A stretch of DNA of 64,000 bases from Rhodobacteraceae bacterium SB2. GTDB lineage: Bacteria; Pseudomonadota; Alphaproteobacteria; Rhodobacterales; Rhodobacteraceae. Position numbers and translations under genes: made by a program. This document shows positions 46,692 to 55,674 of this stretch, one piece after another (within the stretch, counting starts at the first letter, position 1; each line of letters starts with the position of its first letter). The stretch covers positions 1 to 64,000 of the forward strand of contig LGRT01000037.1 of assembly GCA_001642945.1 (NCBI GenBank), given 5' to 3'. The notes below the pieces were generated by a model. That model was not told the DNA's origin. It saw only the letters and a program-made list of their open reading frames with translations, and made no database searches.

Positions 46692-46932
46692 ATACAAAGC
46701 CGCCAGCGCGCAGCGCTACTATCATAGATTTAAAAAACACAACCAAGAAATGCTGCGCAGGCTTTGGCGGTCTTGCGTGCAACTCATATCGACGGCTCAA
46801 ATGGCAGATCAGAGCCATTCACCCCTGCGCACGTATGGCCAAAGAACTGTACCAGCCACATACCAGCGCGCATCTCACAGGCCGCAGCGCGCTTGCGGCA
46901 GGATAGGCCGCCCGAAGGCGCTTTGGCGTTGA

Positions 46933-49317
46933 TCACCCGCCTCGCACGCTCTCATAATTGCCCTTCACCCGCTCTTTCTTCGGATCGAAATGCGGGAATG
47001 CAACAATTTTAGCTGGTAAGCGCAGTTGGTCCCCATCCAGCCGCCCAACTTCCAACTCAGTGCCAATCTCGGCATGGGCCAAATCTACCCGTGCCAAAGC
47101 AATCACTTTGCCCAAAACAGGCGAGCGCATCGCCGAGGTCACAACGCCCACTTGTGGCTTCCCGATATGGATACAATCGCCCGGCGTTGGCACAACACCG
47201 CCCTCCAATTCAAGCCCGACAAGTTTCTTTTGCGGATGGGCTTTGCGCCGCTCGAGCGCTGCGCGGCCGATAAATTCATCAGTTTTACTTTTCAAAGGCA
47301 CCGTAAAACCAATGCCTGCCTCCATTGGATCGGTTTGATCATCAAATTCCGAGCCAGCAAAGATCAACCCAGCCTCAATCCGCACCATATCAAGCGCAGC
47401 AAGCCCAAAAGGCGTAAGCCCATGCGGCGCACCTGCGGCCCAAATCGCGTCAAAAACCTGTTCTGCGTCTTTCGGATGGCAAAACACCTCATAGCCCAGC
47501 TCTCCAGAATATCCGGTCCGACTGAGCACCACGGAGGGGCCATGAAAGCCGCCAATCCGGCCAATCGAAAAGCGAAACCATTGCAGCTCTTCAACAGTGG
47601 GCTGCGCGGGGGGCGTCCAAATCACATCTTTCAGAATTTCGCGCGACAACGGCCCTTGCACCGCCACATTGCAATGATGGTCCGTGGAAGAACGCACCCA
47701 TGCGTTTAGGCCACGCTCCTCGGCTTGTTTGCGCAGCCAAAGCCCGGATTGATCATTGCCGCCGATCCACCGAAAATTGGTATCCCCCAAGCGAAACAAC
47801 GTGCCATCGTCAATCATACCACCATGTTCATAGCACATCGCGGTATAGACGATGCCGCCGACCGGAATTTTTTTCACATCCCGCGTGATAGATAGCTGCA
47901 TCAGCGCTTCGGCATCAGGGCCCGTCACTTCATATTTTCGAAGCGGCGATAGATCCATAATAACCGCTTTTTCGCGCGCGGCCCAATATTCAGCTATGCT
48001 GCCATGATGCATCATGTCCTGTGCCAGCCAATATCCGGCATATTCCACAAAATTGCGCGTATGGCGGGCAAAACAATCGTGAAACCCAGTTTTTTTCGTT
48101 TCTTCCACATCAGCCCCCGGAGTTTTGCGCCAGCCAATCGAGCGCTTGAAATCTTCATTTTCGCGATAGGTCCAGACTTGAATATCGCTTGGCTGCCAGC
48201 CATTTGCTGGATCAACATCACAAGGACAACCCGTTGAAACACAAACTAAATCTGTGAGCGCCCGCATCAAAACATAATCTCCGGGCCGTGAATAAGGCTC
48301 ATCCATCGAAATCGCATTGGTCTCGTCTAAAATCGTATTGAAAAAGAAGTTTATCGCTGGCCAGCCGCCCCGCGGACGCACATCATAGGCCTGCATTTCA
48401 AGGTTGATATTATCCGAACAGTTGACATGGCCCGGATAGCCAAGATCTTCGTAATACCGCGCGGTACAGGCCAATCCAAATGTATCATGGCGGCCCACCG
48501 TGTCTTGGATAATCTCGACCAAAGGTTCCTGATCAACGCTAAAGTATTTTGCCAAGAGCCCTGGCTTGGGGTAAAGCGCCCCCATCAAAGACCGCGTGGT
48601 TGTGGGATCGATATCGCGCTCCAATCCAGCGTCCAAAGCGCGGCGCGAAAAGGCTTGAAAATCGCTGCATTCTCTGCCCTGCACGTCTAAAACTTGAATA
48701 TATTCCCCCGCCTTCACCTCATAAGGTTTTGCCTCGCCTGGTTGAATATGCAAACTCACCAAAGGGTCGGCCAGTGGGTCATGCACCAATGACATGTCTT
48801 TCAAGGGCCGCTTATTAATCCGCGTGATAAACAACACCACATCGCTTGGGGCCCATTGCTGATGCGCATCCATCGCGCCACCCGCGGCGCATATGATCAA
48901 TAATCCATCCGATACGGCCTGAAAACTTGCCGTCTCTCCCGCGCGCGAGCCGCCTTCAAACACGAGACTGGCATCGGCATCGGCGATTGAAAACCCTGTT
49001 TTCTCAAGCGCAGCGATTACTTTTTCACCAGATGGGTGCCCGGTAAGCGCGGCAATCAACCCCTCTGGACTGCGCCCGCCTTTGGCCCCCAACATCGCGG
49101 CATCTGATCGTTTGTCGGGCCCAAAAAATACCATTTCAATGGGTTGCAAACCTTCCACATCTTGCAGCGTAATCTGATCACCCGCAAAAATTGGTACGGC
49201 ACGGCTGCCCCCTCCGGGCACGGGATGCCTTTCAACCCCTTGCGGCAAAACCATCATACCGGGCTTGCGAACCCCTGCTTTTGTTTCGGGTGTTGAAAAT
49301 AAAACGGGTGTATTCAT
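46933..49317 (-). CDS. tdm: Trimethylamine N-oxide demethylase Tdm (DUF1989 plus GcvT)
   Basis: Converts TMAO to dimethylamine, with the one-carbon unit going to formaldehyde or methylene-THF. The 794-residue chain has an N-terminal region, then a DUF1989 domain (about 175-385) with cysteines C284, C359, C364 and C366 (GLACTARYYEDLG; VCVSTGCPCD), as in the zinc site of characterised Tdm. A C-terminal GcvT THF domain follows (from about 420: KYEVTGPDAEALM, GYSGELGYEVFCHP). No FAD-binding fold is present, so it is not a dimethylglycine dehydrogenase. GGGGG lies before the ATG. It ends the tmoXVW-tdm set with nine bases to tmoW. Confidence 0.85.
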   Translation of the reverse strand: MNTPVLFSTPETKAGVRKPGMMVLPQGVERHPVPGGGSRAVPIFAGDQITLQDVEGLQPIEMVFFGPDKRSDAAMLGAKGGRSPEGLIAALTGHPSGEKVIAALEKTGFSIADADASLVFEGGSRAGETASFQAVSDGLLIICAAGGAMDAHQQWAPSDVVLFITRINKRPLKDMSLVHDPLADPLVSLHIQPGEAKPYEVKAGEYIQVLDVQGRECSDFQAFSRRALDAGLERDIDPTTTRSLMGALYPKPGLLAKYFSVDQEPLVEIIQDTVGRHDTFGLACTARYYEDLGYPGHVNCSDNINLEMQAYDVRPRGGWPAINFFFNTILDETNAISMDEPYSRPGDYVLMRALTDLVCVSTGCPCDVDPANGWQPSDIQVWTYRENEDFKRSIGWRKTPGADVEETKKTGFHDCFARHTRNFVEYAGYWLAQDMMHHGSIAEYWAAREKAVIMDLSPLRKYEVTGPDAEALMQLSITRDVKKIPVGGIVYTAMCYEHGGMIDDGTLFRLGDTNFRWIGGNDQSGLWLRKQAEERGLNAWVRSSTDHHCNVAVQGPLSREILKDVIWTPPAQPTVEELQWFRFSIGRIGGFHGPSVVLSRTGYSGELGYEVFCHPKDAEQVFDAIWAAGAPHGLTPFGLAALDMVRIEAGLIFAGSEFDDQTDPMEAGIGFTVPLKSKTDEFIGRAALERRKAHPQKKLVGLELEGGVVPTPGDCIHIGKPQVGVVTSAMRSPVLGKVIALARVDLAHAEIGTELEVGRLDGDQLRLPAKIVAFPHFDPKKERVKGNYESVRGG

Positions 49318-49326
49318 TCCAGCCCC

Positions 49327-51387
49327 CTATACTAAACCAAGCAACGCTTTGCGCTTGTTTGCCCATGTCAGAATTAAGTGATCAATGGATAAACCGATAA
49401 ACGCGACGCACAGGCCTAGCATGAGGCCATTTCCGGTTCCATTTTTATCAGAAAGAGCTTTTAGGATGTATTGTCCTAAATCATCCGTTCCAATCATCGC
49501 TCCGATAATTATCATAAATAAAGCAAAAATGACAGTCTGGTTGACCCCAAGCATTATATGAGGAAATGCCATTGGCAATTCTATTTTTAACCATCTTTGC
49601 ATTTTATTCACGCCTGACATTGAGCCTGCATCATGCAACGATTGAGGTACGCTTTTGAGCCCCTCAACCGTATAGCGAGTTGCTGGTATTGTCGCGTAAA
49701 CGATAACCGCGATTAGAACGGATGTGTCAGTAACACCAAAAAGCATTATTACAGGTATCAGGTAAATAAACGATGGAAATGTTTGAAACGTATCGCAAAC
49801 CAGTAAGATCATCTTACTCGCTTTTTGATGTTGTGCGGCCAACGTGCCTGCTAACACTCCTAAGCTCACAGATACGATTACCGCAAATGATGCCATATAA
49901 GCAGTGATTAAGGCTCGATCCCACCACTCAGTCAGTGCGATAAACATCAAAAACCCACACACCACTAAAGCTGATTTTAGTCCCCCAATAATATATCCCA
50001 CACCCATTATTAGCACGAAGGTCGCAATCACCGGCATGCCGAGATAAGCCGCCTTCATAGGCATCAAAACGCCTTTTATAAGTGCTGTATTAAATCCCTG
50101 AAGACCTTGATACCAATGCTCAACCATCCAATCGACACCGGCTTGCCAGAAATTTTCTGTAGTAATTCCCTGATTATGGGGGATCAGGTAGAGGTAGTTT
50201 ACCTCTTCACCGAATGCATAACGACCAAAAACACAAAACAGAACGCTGATCAAAAATATTCCGAGCAATGTCAGAATATTTTTATGGCGGATTAAGATCC
50301 CTCGATCCGCAAAATAATCCACCGGCTTATTGGCCCATGCCAGCGATAATTTGTCCAAAACCACCGCTATCAATACAATGCAAATCCCAAGCTCTAATGC
50401 TTGACCAACACGTAATTGGTTCAGCGCAAGAAGAAGATTGAAACCCAAGCCTTTCGCACCGATAAATGACGCAATAACGGCCATCGCCAGACATTGCATT
50501 ATAACCTGGTTGATACCGATCAAAATATCTCTTCTCGCAGTGGGAATGAGAACTTGCATCAAGATCTGATAATCATTGCAGCCGCTCATCATACCTGCTT
50601 CAAAAACCTCCGGCGGTACGCTTTTAAGCCCCAGCAAGGTGAGACGTATCATAGGAGGCGTGGCAAAGATAATAGTCGCGATGGCCCCAGCATGATCTCC
50701 CACGCCAAAAAAGACCATGACGGGCACCAAATAGGAAAAATGAGGCATTGTCTGAGCAATGTTTAATAACGGCATCATGACAATTTCTATTGACCGGCTT
50801 TTGAAGCAGAGGACCCCAAATACCAAACCTAAAAAACATGAAACTGGCGCTGCGACTAAGACAAAGGATAAAGTCTCCATCGCGGGCTCCCATTGACCAA
50901 AAATAGCTATGTAGGCGGCAGAGCTACCCGCCAAAAAAGCTAAACCTTTGCCTTTCAATGTGTAGCCTAAAAATGCAACGCCTCCTGCAACGAATGTCCA
51001 GGGTAAAGCGGGCCAAACCGCCCAGTCATTCTCTCCCACAAAATCCCAGCTCGTGAACGCTACGATAGTTTTTACACCCCCGAGAAGTAGCTCACGGATT
51101 AGTTCTATAAAAAAGAGAACTGCACGAGAAAAGCTTCTTGTGATTTCTTTAATTAAAGCTGAGTCCTCGTAATCGTCGAGTTCAGGATCATAAATTTGTA
51201 TCGGCATCCAATCATACATCAAATGCTCGACAAACACATTTATTGCACCTGGAAGCCCAGCAATCAGGGCAGGAAAGCGCCACAATATATTGTCATCAGC
51301 GGCCTCTATTCCAAAATAAAGACTGAAAAATATTATCAAGAGAATTACAAACTGAACAAGCTTGGAATTGCGGATTATCATTACCAT
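49327..51387 (-). CDS. tmoW: ABC transporter permease, duplicated, TmoW-type
   Basis: A 686-residue membrane protein with two ProW-like permease halves. Each contains the EAA-type loop for the ATPase: VPPEVFEAGMMSGCNDYQIL in the first and VPQSLHDAGSMSGVNKMQR in the second. About twelve to fourteen helices in all. Such fused permeases serve the TMAO uptake system of roseobacters and related betaine-type transporters. Start ATG 51387 with GAGAAG. The DNA looks more AT-rich than tdm: one sampled 60-base line (49561-49620) has 21 G+C. Confidence 0.85.
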   Translation of the reverse strand: MVMIIRNSKLVQFVILLIIFFSLYFGIEAADDNILWRFPALIAGLPGAINVFVEHLMYDWMPIQIYDPELDDYEDSALIKEITRSFSRAVLFFIELIRELLLGGVKTIVAFTSWDFVGENDWAVWPALPWTFVAGGVAFLGYTLKGKGLAFLAGSSAAYIAIFGQWEPAMETLSFVLVAAPVSCFLGLVFGVLCFKSRSIEIVMMPLLNIAQTMPHFSYLVPVMVFFGVGDHAGAIATIIFATPPMIRLTLLGLKSVPPEVFEAGMMSGCNDYQILMQVLIPTARRDILIGINQVIMQCLAMAVIASFIGAKGLGFNLLLALNQLRVGQALELGICIVLIAVVLDKLSLAWANKPVDYFADRGILIRHKNILTLLGIFLISVLFCVFGRYAFGEEVNYLYLIPHNQGITTENFWQAGVDWMVEHWYQGLQGFNTALIKGVLMPMKAAYLGMPVIATFVLIMGVGYIIGGLKSALVVCGFLMFIALTEWWDRALITAYMASFAVIVSVSLGVLAGTLAAQHQKASKMILLVCDTFQTFPSFIYLIPVIMLFGVTDTSVLIAVIVYATIPATRYTVEGLKSVPQSLHDAGSMSGVNKMQRWLKIELPMAFPHIMLGVNQTVIFALFMIIIGAMIGTDDLGQYILKALSDKNGTGNGLMLGLCVAFIGLSIDHLILTWANKRKALLGLV

Positions 51388-51396
51388 CTTCTCAGC

Positions 51397-52467
51397 TTAC
51401 TCCATAACCCGATTGGTAACAGTTTTGCCGAATAGCACACGGATTACCTTTGATGCTTGTACCGAGCCAACAATGGTTCCCTGCGCATCCACGACATCCA
51501 CTGGGTTCTTTGCAGAAAGTACGGCTTCAGCAACAGTTTCAATAATCGCGTCTTTTGAGATTTGGAACGTTGCATCAGTGGCATGTTCAGACGGTGGGTC
51601 CATTACCGCCTCTATCTTCAGTACTTTTTCTCGCGGTACTTCTTCAGTAAATTTTTGCACGTAGCTGGTGGCTGGGTTCAGAACGATATTAGCAGGGGTA
51701 TCAAGCTGTTCAATTATCCCATCTTTCATAATTGCGATCCGATCCGCGAGACGTAACGCCTCGTTAAAATCATGCGTAACAAAGAGAATTGTTTTTTTCA
51801 GCACGCCCTGCAAACGCATGAACTCATCTTGCATTTCTTTTCTGATAAGGGGGTCAAGCGCTGAAAATGGTTCATCAAGAAACCAAATATCTGGTTCAAC
51901 CGCGAGCGAGCGAGCGATACCCACCCTTTGTTGTTGACCGCCAGAAAGCTCTCTTGGAAAGTAATTTTCTCGACCTGCCAGGCCAACAAGCTCTACCATT
52001 TCCAAAGCACGTTTTATACTATCAGCCGTGGTCTGACCCTTCACTTGCAATGGAAACGCGATATTCTCAAGCACGGTTTTATGTGGCAACAGAGCAAAGT
52101 TTTGAAAAACCATCCCCATTTTATTTCGGCGTAATTCGATCAGCTTTCGCGGGCTCATTCCCACTAGGTCTTCGCCATCTATAAATATTTGGCCCGAAGT
52201 TGGCTCTGAAAGTCGTGAAATACAGCGCAATAACGTTGATTTTCCAGAGCCCGATAGCCCCATTATTACAAGCATTTCTCCTTTTGAAACTTCGAAGCTG
52301 GCATTGTTAACCCCTACAACTAAGCCGGCAGCTTGAAACTGCTTTGTATCGACCTGTCCATTTACTTGTTGAAGCATCCTCTTAGAATTTTCACCGAATA
52401 TTTTATAAACTGACTCACATTTAATTATTGGACGGTTGTCAGTAGCCTGGACGTTGGGATGATTCAT
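51397..52467 (-). CDS. tmoV: ABC transporter ATP-binding protein, TmoV-type
   Basis: A 356-residue ProV/OpuAA-type ATPase. Walker A is MGLSGSGKSTLL, the signature SGGQQQRVGIARSLA, Walker B DIWFLDEPFSAL and the H-loop FVTHDFNEALRLAD. The long C-terminal part contains a CBS-like region (DVVDAQGTIVGSVQASK), typical for betaine/TMAO transporters. AGGAA lies before the ATG. It drives the TmoW permease pair; ten bases separate them, and a hairpin separates it from tmoX. Confidence 0.88.
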   Translation of the reverse strand: MNHPNVQATDNRPIIKCESVYKIFGENSKRMLQQVNGQVDTKQFQAAGLVVGVNNASFEVSKGEMLVIMGLSGSGKSTLLRCISRLSEPTSGQIFIDGEDLVGMSPRKLIELRRNKMGMVFQNFALLPHKTVLENIAFPLQVKGQTTADSIKRALEMVELVGLAGRENYFPRELSGGQQQRVGIARSLAVEPDIWFLDEPFSALDPLIRKEMQDEFMRLQGVLKKTILFVTHDFNEALRLADRIAIMKDGIIEQLDTPANIVLNPATSYVQKFTEEVPREKVLKIEAVMDPPSEHATDATFQISKDAIIETVAEAVLSAKNPVDVVDAQGTIVGSVQASKVIRVLFGKTVTNRVME

Positions 52468-52581
52468 TTTTATTTCCTGTTAGGTCGCCGGCAGAGGATC
52501 CAATTTCCGCATTCAACCACATAAATTCAAGATATACTGTGCGACAGCTCTGACCCACACTTGCTCTCTTCAACTCGAAAA

Positions 52582-52618
52582 TTGTGCGCTTGCAGACAAA
52601 TCCGCTGAAAGCGCACAA
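52582..52618 (-). terminator. Intra-operon hairpin between tmoX and tmoV
   Basis: Minus-strand stem TTGTGCGCTT/AAGCGCACAA (plus 52609-52618 with 52582-52591) with a 17-base loop, followed by TTTT. It is the only strong hairpin in the 195-base gap. It could be a partial terminator or an mRNA-stabilising element that raises binding-protein level over the membrane parts. Confidence 0.6.
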
Positions 52619-52662
52619 CCTTCTTTGTTTTAAAGCTAGTTGAAACGCGAAGCCAAACTAAA

Positions 52663-53607
52663 CTATTGCGTAAATGGCTTCCAAACTTCTTCATTAGCGG
52701 CAAGCCATGCTTTAGCCGCATCTTGGTGGCTCATCTTATCAATATCAACTAAAGCGGCCATTTGACCAATTTGGTTTGATGTGAAGGAGATTTTTGTAAA
52801 TGCCGTATATGCAGCCGGATGTGTCTTAGGAAACTTATAATTCGCCGCTTTCTTCAGCCAACCTTTTGGAGAACCACAAGCACCGTCACCTCCATCCCCT
52901 ACGCGACATCCATCAAAATATGGCGGGAATTCAATAAAAACAAAACCATCAGCATCGGTGAAATTAGGCGTCCAATTAAAAGTAATTACGCCTCTTCCCT
53001 CTTTTTTTGCTGATGCCAGCTCTGCCCAGATTGCGTCAGCAGATCCGGCAAATTTGACCATATATTTGTCGTCCAAACCAAGCCCTGCAAGACGTTCTGG
53101 CATTTGGTTACCATGCCAACTCTGCGGACCCTCAAGCCAGCGGCCTTTTCCGCCAGAGTCCGGAGTTGCAAAAACCTCATGACAATCTTTCAAAGCCTCC
53201 CAATTTGGAAGACCTGGGCAAAGATTATCATCGATTACATATTGTGGAACTCCCATTTCCTCTAACGTCATGGCCGCGTGAGTCCCGGCGTCGATTATAC
53301 CTCCTTTTGCCATTGCATTGTAAAAAGAAGCTCCAAACGTGGATTGCCAGACCTCGTGCGAAATCGTCACATCACCATTACGAATGGCTTCATAAACAGC
53401 TTGCGTATCGGCGGGAACATAATCGACGTTATTCCCCATACTTTCAAAAATACCGCCGATTACATAGGCCATCACAACCTGACTAGACCAATTGTGAGTG
53501 GGTATAACGATGGGCTTACTTGAATCCGCCGCATATACTTGGCCAGCTGAAAAACCGACCGCTAACGACATGGCTCCAGCTGCAACCTTCCGAGTAAATT
53601 TATTCAT
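52663..53607 (-). CDS. tmoX: TMAO/betaine-type ABC substrate-binding protein, TmoX-type
   Basis: Periplasmic receptor of the transporter. The signal peptide MNKFTRKVAAGAMSLAVGFS runs to VYA, with cleavage near residue 26. The mature protein is about 289 residues of the ProX type. Tryptophans that may form the aromatic cage for the trimethylammonium group occur in HNWSS, HEVWQST, QSWHGN and FNWTP, matching the pattern known in TmoX. Ribosome-binding site AGGGGG. First gene of tmoXVW-tdm and divergent from a LysR regulator. Choline or betaine as ligand cannot be excluded from the sequence alone. Confidence 0.85.
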   Translation of the reverse strand: MNKFTRKVAAGAMSLAVGFSAGQVYAADSSKPIVIPTHNWSSQVVMAYVIGGIFESMGNNVDYVPADTQAVYEAIRNGDVTISHEVWQSTFGASFYNAMAKGGIIDAGTHAAMTLEEMGVPQYVIDDNLCPGLPNWEALKDCHEVFATPDSGGKGRWLEGPQSWHGNQMPERLAGLGLDDKYMVKFAGSADAIWAELASAKKEGRGVITFNWTPNFTDADGFVFIEFPPYFDGCRVGDGGDGACGSPKGWLKKAANYKFPKTHPAAYTAFTKISFTSNQIGQMAALVDIDKMSHQDAAKAWLAANEEVWKPFTQ

Positions 53608-53642
53608 TTTTTCCCCCTGATATATTTTTTTGGTTGGCTCTA

Positions 53643-53661
53643 CCCGAATTCGGGCATGCCC
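53643..53661 (-). promoter_or_regulatory. Two overlapping palindromes in the tmoX leader
   Basis: CCCGAATTCGGG (53643-53654) and GGGCATGCCC (53652-53661) share three bases, 36 to 54 bases upstream of tmoX. They may be an operator or an RNA switch. In the rest of the 197-base divergent region GTTACGATAAC (53749-53759) is a further near-palindrome. I could not place the promoters. Confidence 0.4.
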
Positions 53662-53804
53662 ATAGCTTCGCAAATTTGGTCACGTTTTCCGCACATAGAT
53701 TTTATGGGCTTAGGGTCTAAAAATTAGTGGCAATATATCTCAGACAAGGTTACGATAACGCCATTCTCGTTTTCACTAAATTAAACTATGATTGGTCAAA
53801 ACAA

Positions 53805-54746
53805 ATGAATAAAAACAATGTATTACCACGCCTAGATTATCTACTTGCATTTGAATCTGCGGCGGTTAACAACAGTTTTGCAGGTGCTTCTAAAGCGCTG
53901 AACATCAGCGAAACGGCCATCAGCAGGAAAGTTCGGCTTTTAGAGCTGCATTATAAAATAAATTTATTCAATCGCGGGCACCGCTCGATTCACCTAACCC
54001 CGCGTGGGCAAAGGTTTTTTGATGATATTTTACCCTTGCTTGATCAGTTGCGAGCCCTCTCACAAAACCTGCTGGAAGCCACGTTAAACAATGCTGTGAC
54101 AATCGCGGCAACCAACTCGGTGGCGGGGCTTTATTTGATGCCCAAATTACCGCGCTTCAACGCGCTTTACGAACCAGTTAACATCAACTTACTGTCCTCA
54201 GATGACGATGATGAGTGTCTGGCGGAAGATGTCGATTTAACAATTTTACGGGGCAATGGGCATTGGTCAGGCTATTCGGCAGAGTTATTATTTGGCGAAA
54301 CAATATTCCCGGTCTGTTCGCCGGAATTTTTGCGGAAAAACCCCGGCATCACCACATTGGCCGCAATGTCGCAAAGCTCCTTAATCGGCATTCACACCAT
54401 GCATACCGAGTGGATGACCTGGCGCGCTTGGTTTGATTTGATGCATCACGCGGTGGCTGAATTTGAAGAAACAGTCAGCTTGAACACCTATCCTCTTGCG
54501 ATTGAAGCTGCCGTAAACGGATTGGGAATTGCGCTTGGATGGGCCCATTTGGTAGATCATCTGCTTGAAGATAACAAACTTATCCGACCATTGGGTAACA
54601 TTTCGGCCAGAACAGATCATGGCTATTATTTGCTGAAAGCAAGCGATGGCCCTAGTTTTCCAGAACGCGATCGGGTTGAAAATTGGCTTTTGGAAGTATC
54701 TGCGAGCCGGCAAAGATATCAGCAACCAAACGCCTCAACGCTTTAA
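53805..54746 (+). CDS. LysR-family transcriptional regulator
   Basis: A 313-residue LysR activator, probably of the tmo-tdm genes from which it is divergent. The helix-turn-helix lies at the N-terminus: LDYLLAFESAAVNNSFAGAS, then KALNISETAISRKVRLLE, and the GcvA-like effector domain follows with LTILRGNGHW and SLNTYPLAIEAAVNGLGIAL. The style (PRLDYLLAFESAA) resembles GcvA-type regulators, which often act next to betaine or glycine genes. The start is ATG 53805, with a weak site; the frame also runs back to 53727. Ligand is unknown. Confidence 0.87.
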   Translation: MNKNNVLPRLDYLLAFESAAVNNSFAGASKALNISETAISRKVRLLELHYKINLFNRGHRSIHLTPRGQRFFDDILPLLDQLRALSQNLLEATLNNAVTIAATNSVAGLYLMPKLPRFNALYEPVNINLLSSDDDDECLAEDVDLTILRGNGHWSGYSAELLFGETIFPVCSPEFLRKNPGITTLAAMSQSSLIGIHTMHTEWMTWRAWFDLMHHAVAEFEETVSLNTYPLAIEAAVNGLGIALGWAHLVDHLLEDNKLIRPLGNISARTDHGYYLLKASDGPSFPERDRVENWLLEVSASRQRYQQPNASTL

Positions 54747-54787
54747 AAACCGCGTAAAACCCGATGTGCAGATTCCAATAAAGGGGC

Positions 54788-55081
54788 TTACAGAACACCT
54801 TCAACGATGGTTTGAACGCTGGATGAGGCAGAGAGCCTTTGCCTCTTGGCTGGCGCATAGGCATCCGAGGCATACCAATTCATCGCTTTGTCATAGCTGG
54901 GGAATTGAATGATAACATGCCGATCTCCCGGCGGCGCGCCTTCAAAGCTGCGGGCTTTTCCGCCCCGTACCAAAAACTGACCACCAAAAAGATCCAAAGT
55001 GGGTTGAACCATTTTCACATAGGTGGCGTAGGCTTCTGGGTCATGAATGTTGATTTGCGCAATCACATATCCGTAGGCCAT
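54788..55081 (-). CDS. DUF1330 domain protein (97 aa)
   Basis: A small DUF1330 protein with a ferredoxin-like pattern. MAYGYVIAQINIHDPEAYATY, VRGGKARSFEGAPPGD and HVIIQFPSYDKAMNWYAS are the three family motifs. Family members have no fixed biochemical role. It is the last gene of the glx operon. ATG 55081 is chosen because the family starts there; an ATG at 55120 lies inside the previous gene. Confidence 0.82.
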   Translation of the reverse strand: MAYGYVIAQINIHDPEAYATYVKMVQPTLDLFGGQFLVRGGKARSFEGAPPGDRHVIIQFPSYDKAMNWYASDAYAPAKRQRLSASSSVQTIVEGVL

Positions 55082-55089
55082 AGCTTTTT

Positions 55090-55674
55090 TCAAACCTTCA
55101 ATTCTTGCGAGCTTGACCAATCCGGTTCAAAGCCCAAAACAATCGTATTGCCCGGCAGCTCTGGGTTGAACAAGCGATTATGCGCGATTGTCGATTGATT
55201 CAAAAGGTTTTTGGGGGTGAGTTTCCAGACTTTACACCGAATTTCAAAGCTTTGCGCATAGGCTGCAAAAACCAGACGACAGGTTTCCGCGCTCCTAATT
55301 TTGGCCGCCCCTGGGGAATGGGGCGGAAATGTCGAGGTTAAGATATCCGAAAACTGTTTGTGCTTTTGGTAAAAGGTTGCGGAAAAATATTGGATCGCTT
55401 GGTTGCGGCGCTGCGCAGGATCGTTGGTTTTACGCGCCATATGCAGCATCTCGGGTGTTTCAGAATAGGCCGGCAGTTTGTTCATAATGGTGATAATGGT
55501 TCCCATCGCTTGCGCGTCGTCTTTCAAATAAACTTCGGGCATGATTGTGGCATCCGGGCGGCCCATATTATCACGCATCATCATTTGCCGACAATGGCAT
55601 TGCCATTTTAAAAACCGGTCTTTCAAAGGGTGGTTGGCGTAGCTATCGCCCAAAAGGGATGCAACTGAACTCAT
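55090..55674 (-). CDS. Conserved hypothetical protein (194 aa), unknown
   Basis: A soluble 194-residue protein with no signal peptide or membrane segment. Visible blocks include FLKWQCHCRQMMMRDNMGRP, QYFSATFYQKHKQFSDILTS, a run of polar helices and the end FEPDWSSSQELKV. I do not recognise the family. Its ATG overlaps the nitrilase stop by four bases (ATGA), so the two are translated together. Its position in the operon argues for a part in the same pathway or in its regulation, but nothing in the sequence shows which. Confidence 0.7.
   Translation of the reverse strand: MSSVASLLGDSYANHPLKDRFLKWQCHCRQMMMRDNMGRPDATIMPEVYLKDDAQAMGTIITIMNKLPAYSETPEMLHMARKTNDPAQRRNQAIQYFSATFYQKHKQFSDILTSTFPPHSPGAAKIRSAETCRLVFAAYAQSFEIRCKVWKLTPKNLLNQSTIAHNRLFNPELPGNTIVLGFEPDWSSSQELKV

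Noticed and set aside
46909-46920. CGCC-TTCG-GGCG mini hairpin after tdm
   Set aside because: Only four base pairs and no T-run on either strand; too weak to call a terminator.
46933-49317. Dimethylglycine or sarcosine dehydrogenase
   Set aside because: The C-terminal GcvT domain is shared, but the N-terminal half has no FAD-binding GxGxxG fold; it has DUF1989 cysteine motifs, as in Tdm.
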